Of a stretch of 29,805 bases of DNA, positions 1 to 10,554 are shown in pieces. The notes beneath the pieces are model-generated. The model was not told where the DNA came from and did not search any database. It saw only the letters and a list, made by a program, of their open reading frames with translations. The DNA lies in assembly GCA_003427395.1 (NCBI GenBank), contig BFEA01000160.1:1545465-1575269 (forward strand). The letters are read 5' to 3'. This stretch comes from Chara braunii (taxonomy: Eukaryota; Streptophyta; Charophyceae; Charales; Characeae). A program made the translations under genes and the position numbers. The first letter of the stretch is position 1, and each line of letters begins with the position of its first letter.

Positions 1-159
1 TGGAAGGGTCAATGTTCACAAAACGTGGACGACAAGAGGTAGTAGGCGATATCCTGCTCAACATCCTTTTAACTTACAAATGCAGATATTTTTCGCCTTT
101 ATAAGTAACACGCCTCAATCAAAACCATAAATATAGAGTTACACCCAATAAATGGTCAA

Positions 160-470
160 AAGTAATGAGGTAAGTACGTGCCTACATGTATTCTTGGAAT
201 CAATATGTTTCAGCACAAAGTGTATGAACCTAGTGACTTGTCCAATATGACTCTCTCTCAACATGAGGAAAGGGGTACTGAGGAAGGAGGGTGGAGGAGG
301 GGAAAGTGATACATAGGTCGGTAGGTGCCTACATTTATTTACAGAATCAATGTGTCTAAGCACAAAGGGTAGGCACCTACTGACCAGTCCAATATTACTC
401 GACTCGACATGAGAAAAGAGGCAGAGAGAGGGTAGGGAGGATGGGGGAGAGACTGTTGTATATAGGGATA
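160..470. repeat. Two diverged tandem copies of a ~147-bp unit
   Basis: The stretch beginning GTGCCTACATGTATTC at 178 recurs as GTGCCTACATTTATTT at 325. Both are followed by a matching AATCAAT..AGCACAAAG segment, then TCCAATAT, then a purine-rich G/A tail. The offset is 147 bases. No coding function is visible; the short open frames here are incidental. Confidence 0.7.
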
Positions 471-490
471 TGGGTAGTACATAGCAATAT

Positions 491-494
<4 letters not shown>

Positions 495-527
<33 letters not shown>
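495..527. repeat. (TA)n microsatellite
   Basis: About 16 uninterrupted TA dinucleotides. A simple sequence repeat with no other signal nearby. Confidence 0.95.
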
Positions 528-533
<6 letters not shown>

Positions 534-573
534 TTTTGACTCACAAGTGTACAACACAATGAAAGTTGAGACT

Positions 574-672
574 AGTTGAAATCGTGTTGAAATTGGTTGA
601 AACCTGTTGAAACCTGTTGAAACCTGTTGAAACCTGTTGGAACCTGTTGGAACCTGTTGGAATGTGTTGATA
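574..672. repeat. 10-bp minisatellite, unit GTTGAAACCT
   Basis: A run of 10-base units reading GTTGAAACCT or GTTGGAACCT, near-perfect between about 595 and 660 and degenerate on both sides. The A-to-G variant is confined to the right half, as expected for an array that grew by local duplication. Confidence 0.9.
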
Positions 673-837
673 AACATTTAAGAATTTCCTCCAATCATTT
701 TAAGCCCATTACAAGTTGTTTGCAACCACATGAAATCGTGCTCTCCGTTTATCGACAATTATGGCAAATTAAAAACCCGTCCATCTTGCCGACTTTTTTT
801 TCTGTTGATCTTGAGAAAATGAGAGAATGAAAGTGAG

Positions 838-1035
838 AAAAATGATTGTGGGATCTGCCAGCATTGATTGCCCTGCAAAATAAGAGATTGACTGAGCAGG
901 CCCTGTGTTTGGTCCACCCCATGTACGAATATGAAGAAGTGACTGTGGGATCCGCCAACGTTGATTACCCTGAAAAAAACAGGCTGACTGACTGAGCAGA
1001 CCTTATGTAACCTCCAGCGGTGTAGTCTTGAATAA
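838..1035. repeat. Two tandem copies of a ~97-bp unit
   Basis: TGTGGGATCTGCCAGCATTGATT at about 847 recurs as TGTGGGATCCGCCAACG at about 944. Both continue into a ..CCTGAAAA.. and GACTGAGCAG.CC block, giving a period of about 97. From 1036 to about 1590 I see no gene, only a short GACTGATACTA doublet near 1110-1130 and probable LINE A 3' untranslated sequence. Confidence 0.65.
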
Positions 1036-1594
1036 GCATGCAGAGTGACCAATGTCCTTTGTATCTATTCACCCTTGTAAGAAGGGCGTCGAATAGGCAG
1101 CTAAGGACTGATACTAGGGACTGATACTATTCCGGGGACCTACTCACTCCAACCATGCCCGGTTACTTTAGAATACTAAAAAAAGACAGCTTTGACTACC
1201 ATAACAAATTGTAAAAACGGGAGCAAGTATAGGCGGGGTCCTCCTCAGGGGGCTCCAGGGAGGCGTTCCGCATATGAGAATCAATGAGAATGTGGAGGAG
1301 AATGTAAGGGGGAATATCGCATTCAGGTCAGAAACTCTGTCAGAGACAGGGTGTGAGGAGGGAAGGGATCAGAGAAATCCGAGGGAGGGCGTAGCGGGAA
1401 GGAGGGCTCTATATTAGTTCAATTCTTAAAGGATAGACGACAGTCTTTTATTTCTTCCAAATCATGCGGCCCAACTCCCCTATCTTCACTCCATTCTACC
1501 TTTGCAATCCATCCTTCTCTTCCCCCCCCCCCCAGTCCATACAAAACGTCGTGATCCGTCTCCTAACATCTCCAATTTGTCTGAAAAGGTCTAA

Positions 1595-2945
1595 TTATGA
1601 TCTTGTGTCCAACCATCTCCGTGTGAGCTCGAGGTGGACCTGCTGCTGTATCTGTTATAGAATCTCTAACCCTTCCACCCGTACCCTCTCCATGGCCAGG
1701 GTGCATCTCTGCTACCAAAGAGTCCAAATCACTACCCTCCTTCCCAGTCTATACATATTCCCTACGAAGGTCGAGGCTGTTTCTGCCAGCGGCCAGTGCT
1801 CCGCCAATATGGCCTGCCATGACCAGGGTCAGGGAATGTTTGGTTCCATCTTCCGCCATATGCGGTCTCACCATCTCCATGTGAATTGGGCAATCGGGCA
1901 TTGCATGAAGATATGTTCAATGATCTCTGCCTTCTTGTGGTGGGGGAAGAGACACTGGCACCATTGACACCAAGGTGTTAGCAGTCCTCTTTGTTCGAGG
2001 GTTGTGCGGTCAGCTAGCCAGTCGTTGGTTGGCGGACAGCGGTGAGTTATTTGCCACTGAAGGGAAGTGATCTTCATAGGCTTAGACTTTTATTCCTTGA
2101 ACCACTGGATTGGGGATAAAAGGGCACGGTTCACATTCAGCTGCTTGACCCATCTATCGTTGATCAAATCTCTCAGATACCGTTTGGGTCTGAGCATTTT
2201 GTAGACGGATTTGACCGTTAATTGGTGCAGGCTAATATGACTTACCTTGGGGGCTCCCCTCCTTTGGGGAGGCTACCAAGTCCATTCTACCGGGTCTAGA
2301 GCCAGGTCCTGGATTGGTTTGTCAGGCTCGAACGCCACCCTTTGTCCCTTTTCTTCTAAGACCCTCACACGGTACACTGCCTCTTTATTTCTTCATTTGA
2401 AGGGTGCTCTACTCCCTTGGAGGGTGCCCGTTTTGGTGATGGTGTGGTGTTCAACCAGGATTAATTGGGGAGAGATCATATGGATCAGGCCAATCCTTAG
2501 CGGGGTCCCTGTGCATGCCACGCAATCTCCTACTCTCAAGGTAGGGCCACGTTTGAGGATCCGGTACCATTCCAGTGGGATGGCTTCAATGAGCTTCTCA
2601 AAAAGCTCTTCCACATGGTGGCAGTACTTTAAGGTTGCTCGCAGCTGGTCCTTTGTTTTCCAGTTGTGCCTCTACTCTAAGAATGCCATGTTTAACCCAA
2701 CTTTTCCAAGGCAAGGCTGAGCTCTTCATGACTCAGCCTCTCGTGTCTGTTATCCAACTGTTTCCGAAGAGAGATTGCCGGTGGACCTCCTCCCAACGGT
2801 CGGGGTGGTTCTTGTCTGGGAGCGGGAGGTTACGCCAGGTTTGTAGTAAGGATGACCAGAATGTATCCAGCGTTTGAGCCCCACCTTTCGGCCTATCCCT
2901 ACCGTGTGGGAGTTTACGTGGGATTGTCCAGAATCGATCCTCCAG
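1595..2945 (-). pseudogene. LINE A ORF2 C-terminal region with zf-RVT-like CCHC domain (broken)
   Basis: The minus-strand stretch 2077-1868 reads ..PWCQWCQ..(spacer)..EIIEHIFMQCP.., a C-x2-C ... H-x4-C arrangement like the zf-RVT domain found after the reverse transcriptase in plant-type LINEs. The same block is seen in LINE B (18200-18415). Upstream, 2614-2393 is an open linker starting MEELFEKLIEAIPLEWY. After the CCHC block the frame continues, with stops, to a C-terminus (..RRWLDTRS) that aligns with the LINE B end and terminates at TAA 1597-1595. The role inferred for the family is nucleic-acid binding during target-primed reverse transcription. In-frame stops and at least one frame change make this a pseudogene. 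Open frames on the plus strand here are antisense shadows. Confidence 0.8.
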
Positions 2946-4650
2946 TCATGTCAGTGGATGGATCGTATGGGAGGTTTTCGGGGTCAATCGAGCCAAATAT
3001 TCCAGAGCTAAGACACACCACGGCCTTTGGGGGACAAAGATAAGTTTTTTAATCCATTTTATAAGCAGGGCTTGTACCTGTGTGGCAGGATCGATTATTC
3101 TCAAACCTCCCCTTCCTTTAGGTTGGATAATCGAGTCCCAGGCCACGCGGCTTATTGCATTGGTCCGCTCCCCACCCCCTCTCCATAGAAAAGTTGCTGC
3201 CTTTTTCCTTAGGCTTTTTACGGCCGCTTTGCTTAATGGCCACAACAAGGATTTGTACCATAAGGATGCAAAAATCACGTTGTTCAGTACCTGCGCTCGA
3301 TCGAAAAGGGATGTGTTTTTATTCCTCCAATTGTTTAGTTTGTGTTGGGTTGGGGTGCTGATCCATTCATCATTGATTGGTGGCCGTCCCTCGGTGGTTA
3401 TGGACAGTGTCACCCCTAGGATTCTTATAGGGGTCTCTAATGGCCCCCATGCAACTAAGGTGACTCTAGCGGGCGCCCCCCTTGGTAGTGGATCCACCAG
3501 CCCTGTGTTTTAAATCCCCAGTTAACTACCATATCAGACACCTTGGCAAACTTTTCCATCATCCGCTGAATTTCCTCCATATTACGGTGTGTGACCTCTG
3601 TCATTATTGTGAGGTCATCCGCGAACAGAGAACATACCGGGATTATATCCTCCGGGATACGTGTGACACGTATTTTGGTAATATTTTTATCAGCCCGGAG
3701 ATTGGCGGCTAGAGCCTCCATAATGATCAGGAAAAAGAATGGGGTTATTGGATCCCCCTGGCGGACCGACCTCTCCAAATGTAGAGGCGGCGCGAGACTT
3801 CCATTAATTTGGACGCAAGTAGTACTGTAATAACATTTCGGTGCAGGATTCGTATCCACCGTCGGAAATCCGGCCCGAAGTTCATTCTTTCTAGACATTT
3901 GTCTAGAAACAACCAGTCCACGTGGTCATAGGCCTTTTCGAAATCGACGAAAATTAGGGTCGCATTTTGTCGGGAGTGGGTCGTAAGCTGGAGGATCTCA
4001 TGGATCAGCTGGATGTTTTCTTGTATGTTCCTGTTTTCCATGAAACCAGTTTGCGCGGGATGGATGATGTCTTCCATTTCCGGGATCATTCTGTTGGCCA
4101 GGGACTTAGACAACATTTTGTACACTACTGTGAGTAGTGTTATTGGCCTGTAATTTCTAATGTTCATCTCGTCCCCCTTTTTATATATAAGAGTTAAAAT
4201 CCCTTGCCCCACTCTTTCTCCCATCTCCCCTGTGCGTCACACTTCATTGTATTCATTTGCAGAAGGGTGGTCCATATCTCATGTTTGGAGAGCGGAGATT
4301 CCAAAGAATCGCGTTGTTTGAGAGTCAAGGTTTTATTTACAGGTTCCAAAAATTCATTTAGAAGTTGCTCGTGATATGGCATATCCGATTTCTCTATGTG
4401 TGAGGAAAAAATATCTTTATAAAAATTGTATGTTATTTTTGTGCAACGGGCTGTGGTAACTGCTGGTTTTGAATCCATTACGTTTGATTCATGAAGTGCC
4501 TCAATAGTGGTTCTTTGAATTCGTGTTCTTGCCAGCTTGAAAAAGTGAGAGTCCATTGTTCTCTCAGTGGAGAACTTAGATAACCTTGCTCTTATTTGGG
4601 CTCCTTGCCATCGGTATTGTGCATGTTTCAAGAGTTGATCCTTCAATTCT
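2946..4650 (-). pseudogene. LINE A reverse transcriptase domain (frameshifted, internal deletion)
   Basis: RT motifs appear in order on the minus strand: NYRPITLLTVVYKMLSK (about 4165), QTGFMENRNIQENI, VDFEKAYDHVDW (about 3940, first catalytic Asp), RQGDPITPFFF (about 3770), and FADDLTIM with the catalytic Asp pair at 3625-3614, then RILGVTLS (about 3420). The catalytic residues are all present. The frame changes three times, near 4210, between 3898 and 3745, and near 3490. Compared with LINE B, about 35 codons just upstream of MGERVGQGIL (4224) are missing, covering the FPNEFWE-type block that precedes the fingers. The downstream ..VAWDSIIQPKGRGGL.. block matches the RT-linker region of LINEs. 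The copy cannot make an active enzyme as it stands. Confidence 0.93.
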
Positions 4651-4798
4651 AGTATGTGTGTTTGTAATTCAGCAATCCTTTGTTTCTGCCCTTGCGAAAT
4701 TTACTCCTCTTCTGCTTCCACTAGATTTTGCAAGATTGTGATTTCTTGATGATATCTTTGGGCAGCCAGATGGTTAGAATATTCGTTGCTCTTTTTGG

Positions 4799-5750
4799 CT
4801 AAAAAGAACAAACTATTGTTAAACCAAGCAATTTGTGAGTCATGTTGAGTGCGATAATCTTTCCAGAAGATCCAGACCTGTTGTAGGTATTCTGGAACGA
4901 TTGGGTTCTAGTAAGTAAGGAAGTATTTAGTTTATAATAGTTGGACCCTTGGTCCCGCCGTTTACGAAAAGTCCAGACTGCCATACACATCCTGTGGTCT
5001 AAACCAGGGTATGGGCTGGGTAGCAATATTGTCGTCACTGAGAGTCCCTCTCGCAACTCCTCTGAGGCTAAAATTAGATCAATTCGGGACTTGGACAGTC
5101 TGACAGAATCATTGTTTTGGATGCAAGTAAAGGTTCTTTAAGGGGCGTAGCTACGCCTAAATGTGTCAAAAAGCGAGAGCGGGATACACAAATCCCTTAG
5201 CATCCGCTCATCCTCCTCTACATTATGCGCGGTGGTGAGGGAGACCCTCCATCGGTCCAGCCACCTGTCTAGAGCAGCATTAAAATCTTCGACTAGTATA
5301 AAAGGAACATCTGGGATATGTATTGATTCAAGTTTCTAAGAAAAAAACCTTCTTTCACGAGTTGTGTTTGGGGCATATATAGAGGCGATACATACTATTT
5401 TTAGTTCCAACATGCCCAACACCTTAACCCATCTTCCATCCACCTCATCCTTTTCGTAGCAGAGTATTTCGAATCGTGATTCAGATGGGATCCAGATCGC
5501 CATCCCCGCACTCCCCTGGTGAGGGGCGTAAGCTTGATGGCTTTGGAAGGGCCACACTTGTTTGTACGCCCTGTGGTGCTCTGGTGTATCCATAAGGTGG
5601 GTCTCCTACACACAGACTACGTCTGGCCACGATCTTCCCCCCACCCCCCTCATTAGGTCCCATAAAGCTTTGATTTTGTCCAGGTTGCGAGAGAAAAGGC
5701 CGTTGACGTTAATCGTTCTAATATCTAGGTCTACCTGTTGCAGAATGTGT
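4799..5750 (-). pseudogene. LINE A apurinic-type endonuclease domain (broken)
   Basis: The minus-strand reading frame contains the expected APE-type signature: RTINVNGL (catalytic Asn, near 5705), PDVVCV-stop-ETHL (the stop is TAG at 5608-5606, where QETH is normal, so CAG to TAG), SIYAPN (about 5360), then after a frame change VEDFNAALDRW (GDFN motif, about 5290), SRIDLIL (about 5080) and GLDHRM (catalytic His, about 5000). The enzyme nicks target DNA to prime reverse transcription. Inactivation is by the TAG, the frame change near 5340 and a stop near 5145. ORF1 ends about 150 bases upstream, so ORF2 is separate. No convincing ORF2 start codon is visible. Confidence 0.88.
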
Positions 5751-5902
5751 TTCCACTTCTTGTTTTTCCCATACACCACGTCCAGTCCAACCCCCTGTTA
5801 AGAATGTTCTTTCTCAATATCATCCAAATGCATGAAAGTAATTCGTCAACTTACCAAATATTACTCGGCTTAATTTTAAGTTGTTCGGTGTCTAAGAGCA
5901 TA

Positions 5903-8608
5903 TTATGTGTGTACCATAGCAGCCCCGCCTCCTTATTTTCTTCGAATCACATAGAGGTCCTTGTAGGCCATCTTCAAACTATTTGTTGATACGCTGATGG
6001 TGGTCGTTGCCCCTGACTCAAAGTGGCTATGGGTTCTCAATACCCCCTCCCTCTGCATATGCCACCCGTGAAGTGACATTCCTCCATAGGAGGGGGAGTA
6101 TGGGTCTTCTTATTCAAAGGGTGACAAGCCCAGTTCCCATTTCCCAGCCTTCCTTCTAAGTGGTAAGACCAGGACCCTGTCCCTTTTTGGCGGGCTCTTG
6201 TGGTGTAGCCCCTTTTCAATGAGGTGTTGTATTTTGACCCGCTTTGAAAGGCTGGTATCGACCGCCTCTGCTGTCTCCCTCCCTCCTTGCTCGACGTGCG
6301 TCACTGTCTCTTCATTTAGGGGCACTTGATCAGGTGGGTGTGGGGGACGCTTTTCGACTTGTCTCGCCGAGTTTGAGGAATCGACTGGCTTTTTGGGTGG
6401 GTTAGGAGTTTCCGCAGATATGGGAGGCTGGAACTTTTTGTGCACCATGCACCAAATTCTACTCAGCACCTACTGTCAGTCCCTTTCCGGGCGGGGGCCT
6501 TGCCCCAACGCCTGTTTCAGGTTGGGGCTCTCATCCAGTAGGGAGAAGAGTTGCACATAGGCCTTGTCCCAGTATGACTCGGTTTGGCCTATGTATAAAA
6601 CCTGGAGCTGGCCAATTAGCCATTCTGCCAGACCCCTAAGTTTGGTCTCAACATCGGGGGTGCTGTCCCTCATCTCCTCATCCGGGCGTACTACCGGTGT
6701 TTCCCAATCCATGGGTTGGGGGCCAAAGGCCTGCGAAAAGGGGTCCATTGCAGGGGGGGGTTCTCCTCTAACCAAAGACCCCTGGGTCGGGCTCGTTTCG
6801 AGGGGGGCTTGAGATAAATCCTCCCTTGCTCCTACCCCTGAGAGGTGTTGTCTTGACACCTGGGCCCCTTCCTCCTGGGTCAGCTGTCCCTCGCACCCCG
6901 CCACTCCATACCCCTTGGCTATCTGAGCCCTGATACCTCCCCCGGGGGATCCTTTGGACATCTGTGCTCCACTCCCCCCACCTGCGTTTTCCGGGCCTTC
7001 TTCTCCCTTGCTACCCCTGCCTCCATTCATCTGTTCATGTTGCTCATTCTGCCCTAGTCCCCCTGACAGTTGTGCTACTCCTTGGCTATCCCTTGTTCCT
7101 GTTGCCAAGGCCTGAAACTGGTTGCCCATTTCTATGGGGATTGGTTTGTTACCCTGTTTGTTGGGGGAGGTTATCCTTTTCGGGCGTGGGGTTTGCCACA
7201 GTTCCCTCCTGTCCGAAAGGGTGATAAAGTCTTGGGACTTGGGCTCTGTGCAAGGTACAACCCGAGTTTCCAACATCACTGTTTATGATGTGCCTTGTTG
7301 TTTATTAGCCTCTTTAGGGGGGAAAAGGTATGAGGAGTTGGTAATTTCCATATGGGTCTCCACTGCTTTAGGGGGGGTCCATTGGTCTGAAGGTTTTGTG
7401 TTCCAGTTTACTTTTTCACCTTTCTCCCATTCCCACCCTCTTACCCCTCCCCCTTCTCGAGGTTTGTCCACATAAACCCAACCTTCGTGCCCTGCGTCCA
7501 ACGTCCTCCACCAGGTCTCCTTAAAAGGGTCCCTTAATAGGCGACCTGTGAATCTGATCCTCTTAGCCGGGTGGTGAGGGCAGTCTAGCTCGAGGGGGAG
7601 ATCTCTGTATGCCTGACATTTGAAACACCAAGGCCGTATTTTGTGTGCTGTGTGAATTTTAAAGTCTTTCCCGCCCACTCGAAAGATGATTACATCGTCG
7701 ATGGTGAAGATTTGACCCTTAGGTAAGTCCAGGGCCACCATAAGTTAATCATCCCTTTGGGCCACATGGGAGGGAAGGGGGTCAATGAAGTCGACAATCT
7801 CATATTTTTGGGCGAGCTCCTGCACGAAGGCCCCTTGTATTTCTATGGGTACGTGGCGGAATTTCACCCAGTAGTAATCTGTCATTAATTGTTCCCTCTT
7901 CTCCTCAGGTTTCTGTTGCTTCGGGGGGGACCAGGGAAAGATCCGCACCTCCGACAGCCCGCAGGGTATGCTCCGCCAGGAATCCATGATATGTTTATCA
8001 GAGTCAAACATGCAGATTACTGTAAAGACCGTCGATGAGATGGGTTGGATTAAGAAGAAATCTCGCGCTCCCTCCTTTGATCCTTTGAGGGTTGCAAGAC
8101 GCTTCCGGATCCATCCCACCCTATCATGGGCCGATTTGTAGGCGGCGTCATCGTAAAAAACCCATGTACAAGCCTAACGAGTGTAGATCACGTCTCTTTC
8201 CTGGATCATGTCATTCGGGAGGGCCTTGACCCGGTGTTTTTTTTCCCCTTGATTAATTACCTTGTCTTCTGGTTTAGCCAAGAATTTTGCAAGGAAGAAG
8301 GTTGAAGTTGTGGTCAGATTATCCTATGGTATTTCCAGGTTGTCCTCCCCTTCTCTTTCCCTTTTTACTGACAGAGTCTGACCTGAATACATTTTCTTAA
8401 GTTTATCTGCCCACGAAGAACCCGGCCCCCGGGGGGATAATTGTATGCCTTCTCCTTCCTTCTGTGGTTTCCCCATATCCATCTTCCCTTTTAGCGCTTC
8501 TTCCTGGCAGGAAACGTTTCCCTGTGTTCTGAGAGGGGGGGGTGGGAGAAAGATGCCCCATCTGTAGTTCCTGTCTCCGTCTCTTCCTTCCCTCCCCGGG
8601 GTCTCCAA
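5903..8608 (-). pseudogene. LINE A ORF1 protein (DUF4283-like + CCHC; nonsense-broken)
   Basis: One minus-strand frame runs about 901 codons from 8608 to TAA 5905-5903 with no frameshift. It is interrupted by stops at 8326-8324, 8176-8174, 7747-7745, 7285-7283, 6478-6476, 6112-6110 and 5935-5933. The N-terminal third resembles DUF4283 of plant LINE ORF1 proteins (..YYWVKFRHVPIEIQGAF.., 7860s, then ..MVALDLPKGQIFT..). It is followed by a zinc-knuckle-like WCFKCQAYRDLPLELDCPHH at about 7630. The middle (7200-6700) is Gly/Gln/Pro-rich and probably disordered. The C-terminal part (HLIEKGL...GKWELGLSPFE) matches LINE B ORF1. The role inferred for the family is an RNA-binding chaperone of the LINE RNP. 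The first codon is uncertain: the frame opens just after a TAA, and an ATG at 8628 lies in another frame, so the original start may have been lost to an indel. Confidence 0.82.
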
Positions 8609-8639
8609 TTGGATGAGTGATTACCCATGGCTCCCTAAT

Positions 8640-9300
8640 ACCAGATTGTCCGTGAAAACCCTTTCTGCTTCCCTCCCCTTGCTACATTTTTAGACTATCC
8701 ATGCTTACTGTGTTGGGGCGTGGCAGCCCACTTTGTGAGCCAACCTGCTTTCGGGTCAGTCGGGGAGTCAGCGGGTATCGGGATCGGGGGGGAGTGGTAC
8801 TCGGGATCCAAGTCGGGGGGAGATGAGACAAGATGATTCAATAGGGGGGGTACTCAGGAACGAAGCCAAGGGGGCTTCGACCGTGAATCGGTGGGGTCGG
8901 GATTAGAGAATGTGATTGGAGGGGAGTCGGGGGGGATCAGACTGTGATGGGATCACGAATCGAGGGTCAGATCAACGGGGTCGAGATTGTAGGACGTGGT
9001 TGAGGAAGACAGGGTCCCACTCTGGATCGGGGAGGCCGAGAGGGGGCACGAGGGAGGGGGAAGTCGAGATCCTGAGGGAAGATGTAAGTCGGGATGAGAG
9101 TGGGGGAAGAGCCAGGATTGTGGGGAGTGGAGTGGGTTGAGGGGGCAAGATCGGGGCCGGGAGGAGATCACGACCCGGGGTGGTGAGAGGAGGTGGTGAG
9201 AGGTCAGGGTCGTGTGGTCCCAATGTCGACCGGATGAAGTGCTCTGCCGGCACGCCGACTGGACCTTGTCTCTCGCGCCGTGTCTGTCACCCACGGGAGG
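8640..9300. repeat. G-rich degenerate repeat region upstream of LINE A
   Basis: The plus strand is strongly G-rich, with many short units of the kind GGGATC, GGGTCGGGAT or GATCACGAATCGAGGG at irregular spacing. No open frame has recognisable content. The region begins right upstream of the LINE A 5' end, so part could be LINE 5' UTR. From 9300 to about 9690 the skew disappears; I see no gene there, only an AATAAA at about 9417. Confidence 0.55.
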
Positions 9301-9689
9301 GTCGATCGGGGCTCATGTATCCTGCAAGAAAAACGGTCAACTCAACTCACACAACATGGACTGACGCAGATTGAGAGTCCATCAGACAAGAAGCTCGAAG
9401 ACCACTGTTCGGGAGAAATAAAAGATGCGATTTCATTTAGTCCAAAATAATAAGGTCTGCGACACTATTCCCAGCCCCTGAGATAAGTCCCACCTCCGAG
9501 TCGAGGAAATCTGTTTGAAAACCTAGGGCGAATCCTACGCCCGATAGGGTGCCTCCGATAGCGGGTCCGTCGATCCCAGGGAACTGCACTGGAGCTTTCT
9601 GTGTCTAAATTAGACTCTCGCGCCCACTGGGGCCATAGCTCCAAATCGAGCTTCACCATATGGCCACTTGCGTTCCCTTGCCTCCAGTA

Positions 9690-10530
9690 TAAGATGCACC
9701 CTCACGTCACCTTGACCGTTTCGGTCTTGTCCCTGGACCAGCAAGCGTCGCGACTTATCCTCAAATATCCCGGCCTGATCCTTGTTCAACAAAGTAGGAG
9801 TCCTGAAGTTTCCCGTAATCCAGGTCTAACCTGGAGGTCCAAGTTCGGTCCTCCCGGTGAAACCTAAGAGACCCGAACTGATCCCAAATATACTTGGCCT
9901 GGTTTCAAATGTCCGACCCTGAACCTAAGTGTTCCGGCCAAATACTGTTATCACCGGCCCCGTCCAATACCTCGTCTTGAATTTGATTGTCCAAGGCTTA
10001 GCCTGACGTTTCAGGCCATTTCTGGTATCGCCGGCTTGGTTTGATGGTTCCGGTTTCAACCCGCCATCCCGTCCTGACTTTGAAAGGCCTGGCTTTAGCC
10101 TGATGCCTCGGCCTGGATCTGGCGGTACCGGTCCTATTCCCGACGCCCTGGTCTCAAAGCGCTCGCTTTAGTCCGATGGGCCCATCCTGAATCTGGCACC
10201 ACCGGCCTATAAAGTCTTTGTCCCTGTTTCAAAGTCCAGGGCCGTGTCGGTTTGTGCCCAAAGGTCCCATCTCGCACTCGACGCCCGGTTCCTGGTCCGG
10301 TATCAAGTCCCGACCTAAGTTCGCGGTCCCGATCAGAGTCGAAAAGTCCCGGCTTGGTCCAAAGGTCCCGACGTGAACTCCTATGTCTGAGTCTGATCTG
10401 AGCATCCCCGCCTGAACTCCAATGTCCGAGTTCCGTCCAGAGGCCCTGTGCCCAATGTCTCAATCGGTCCCCAAGGCCCTTGTCTCGTGCCAAGATCCCG
10501 AGGTACCGGTCCCCCCCCTCGATTGTTCTC
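9690..10530. repeat. Degenerate ~20-bp minisatellite, C/T-rich on plus strand
   Basis: Many successive units of about 18-25 bases resemble CCTGATTTGATGGTCCCGG, for example CTTGGTTTGATGGTTCCGG near 10035, CCTGGATCTGGCGGTACCGG near 10110, CTTGGTCCAAAGGTCCCG near 10350 and CCTGAACTCCAATGTCCGAG near 10410. No two units are identical, so the array is old. A long minus-strand open frame (10817-10134) is a by-product of the repeat and GC content. Confidence 0.75.
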
Positions 10531-10554
10531 GCCTGCCTCTTTGGGGTGCGCGGG

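Larger units (their letters stand above)
1595..8630 (-). mobile_element. LINE A: nearly full-length, decayed non-LTR retrotransposon
   Basis: Read on the minus strand, the order is ORF1 (8608-5903), apurinic-type endonuclease (about 5745-4950), reverse transcriptase (about 4646-2950), linker, and a C-terminal CCHC domain ending at a stop at 1597-1595. This is the standard layout of a two-ORF, APE-class LINE. The same domains in the same order occur in LINE B on the plus strand, and residue-by-residue similarity shows they are one family. No poly(A) tail (a T-run at the low-coordinate end) is obvious, so the 3' boundary somewhere in about 1190-1590 is not fixed. The copy is dead, with seven internal stops in ORF1 and several frameshifts plus a deletion in ORF2. 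Confidence 0.9.

Noticed and set aside
574-672. Regular short repeats that might suggest a CRISPR array
   Set aside because: Units are contiguous 10-mers without spacers, in a eukaryotic context with no cas genes.
1464-3513. Plus-strand open frames of up to 167 residues
   Set aside because: They are antisense shadows of LINE A ORF2, whose minus-strand motifs are clear.
6564-7475. Plus-strand ORFs of 72-117 residues
   Set aside because: They are antisense to LINE A ORF1, whose frame is continuous on the minus strand.
8953-9294. Pro/Ser-rich minus-strand ORFs
   Set aside because: They result from translating the G-rich degenerate repeat; two frames give equally long products.
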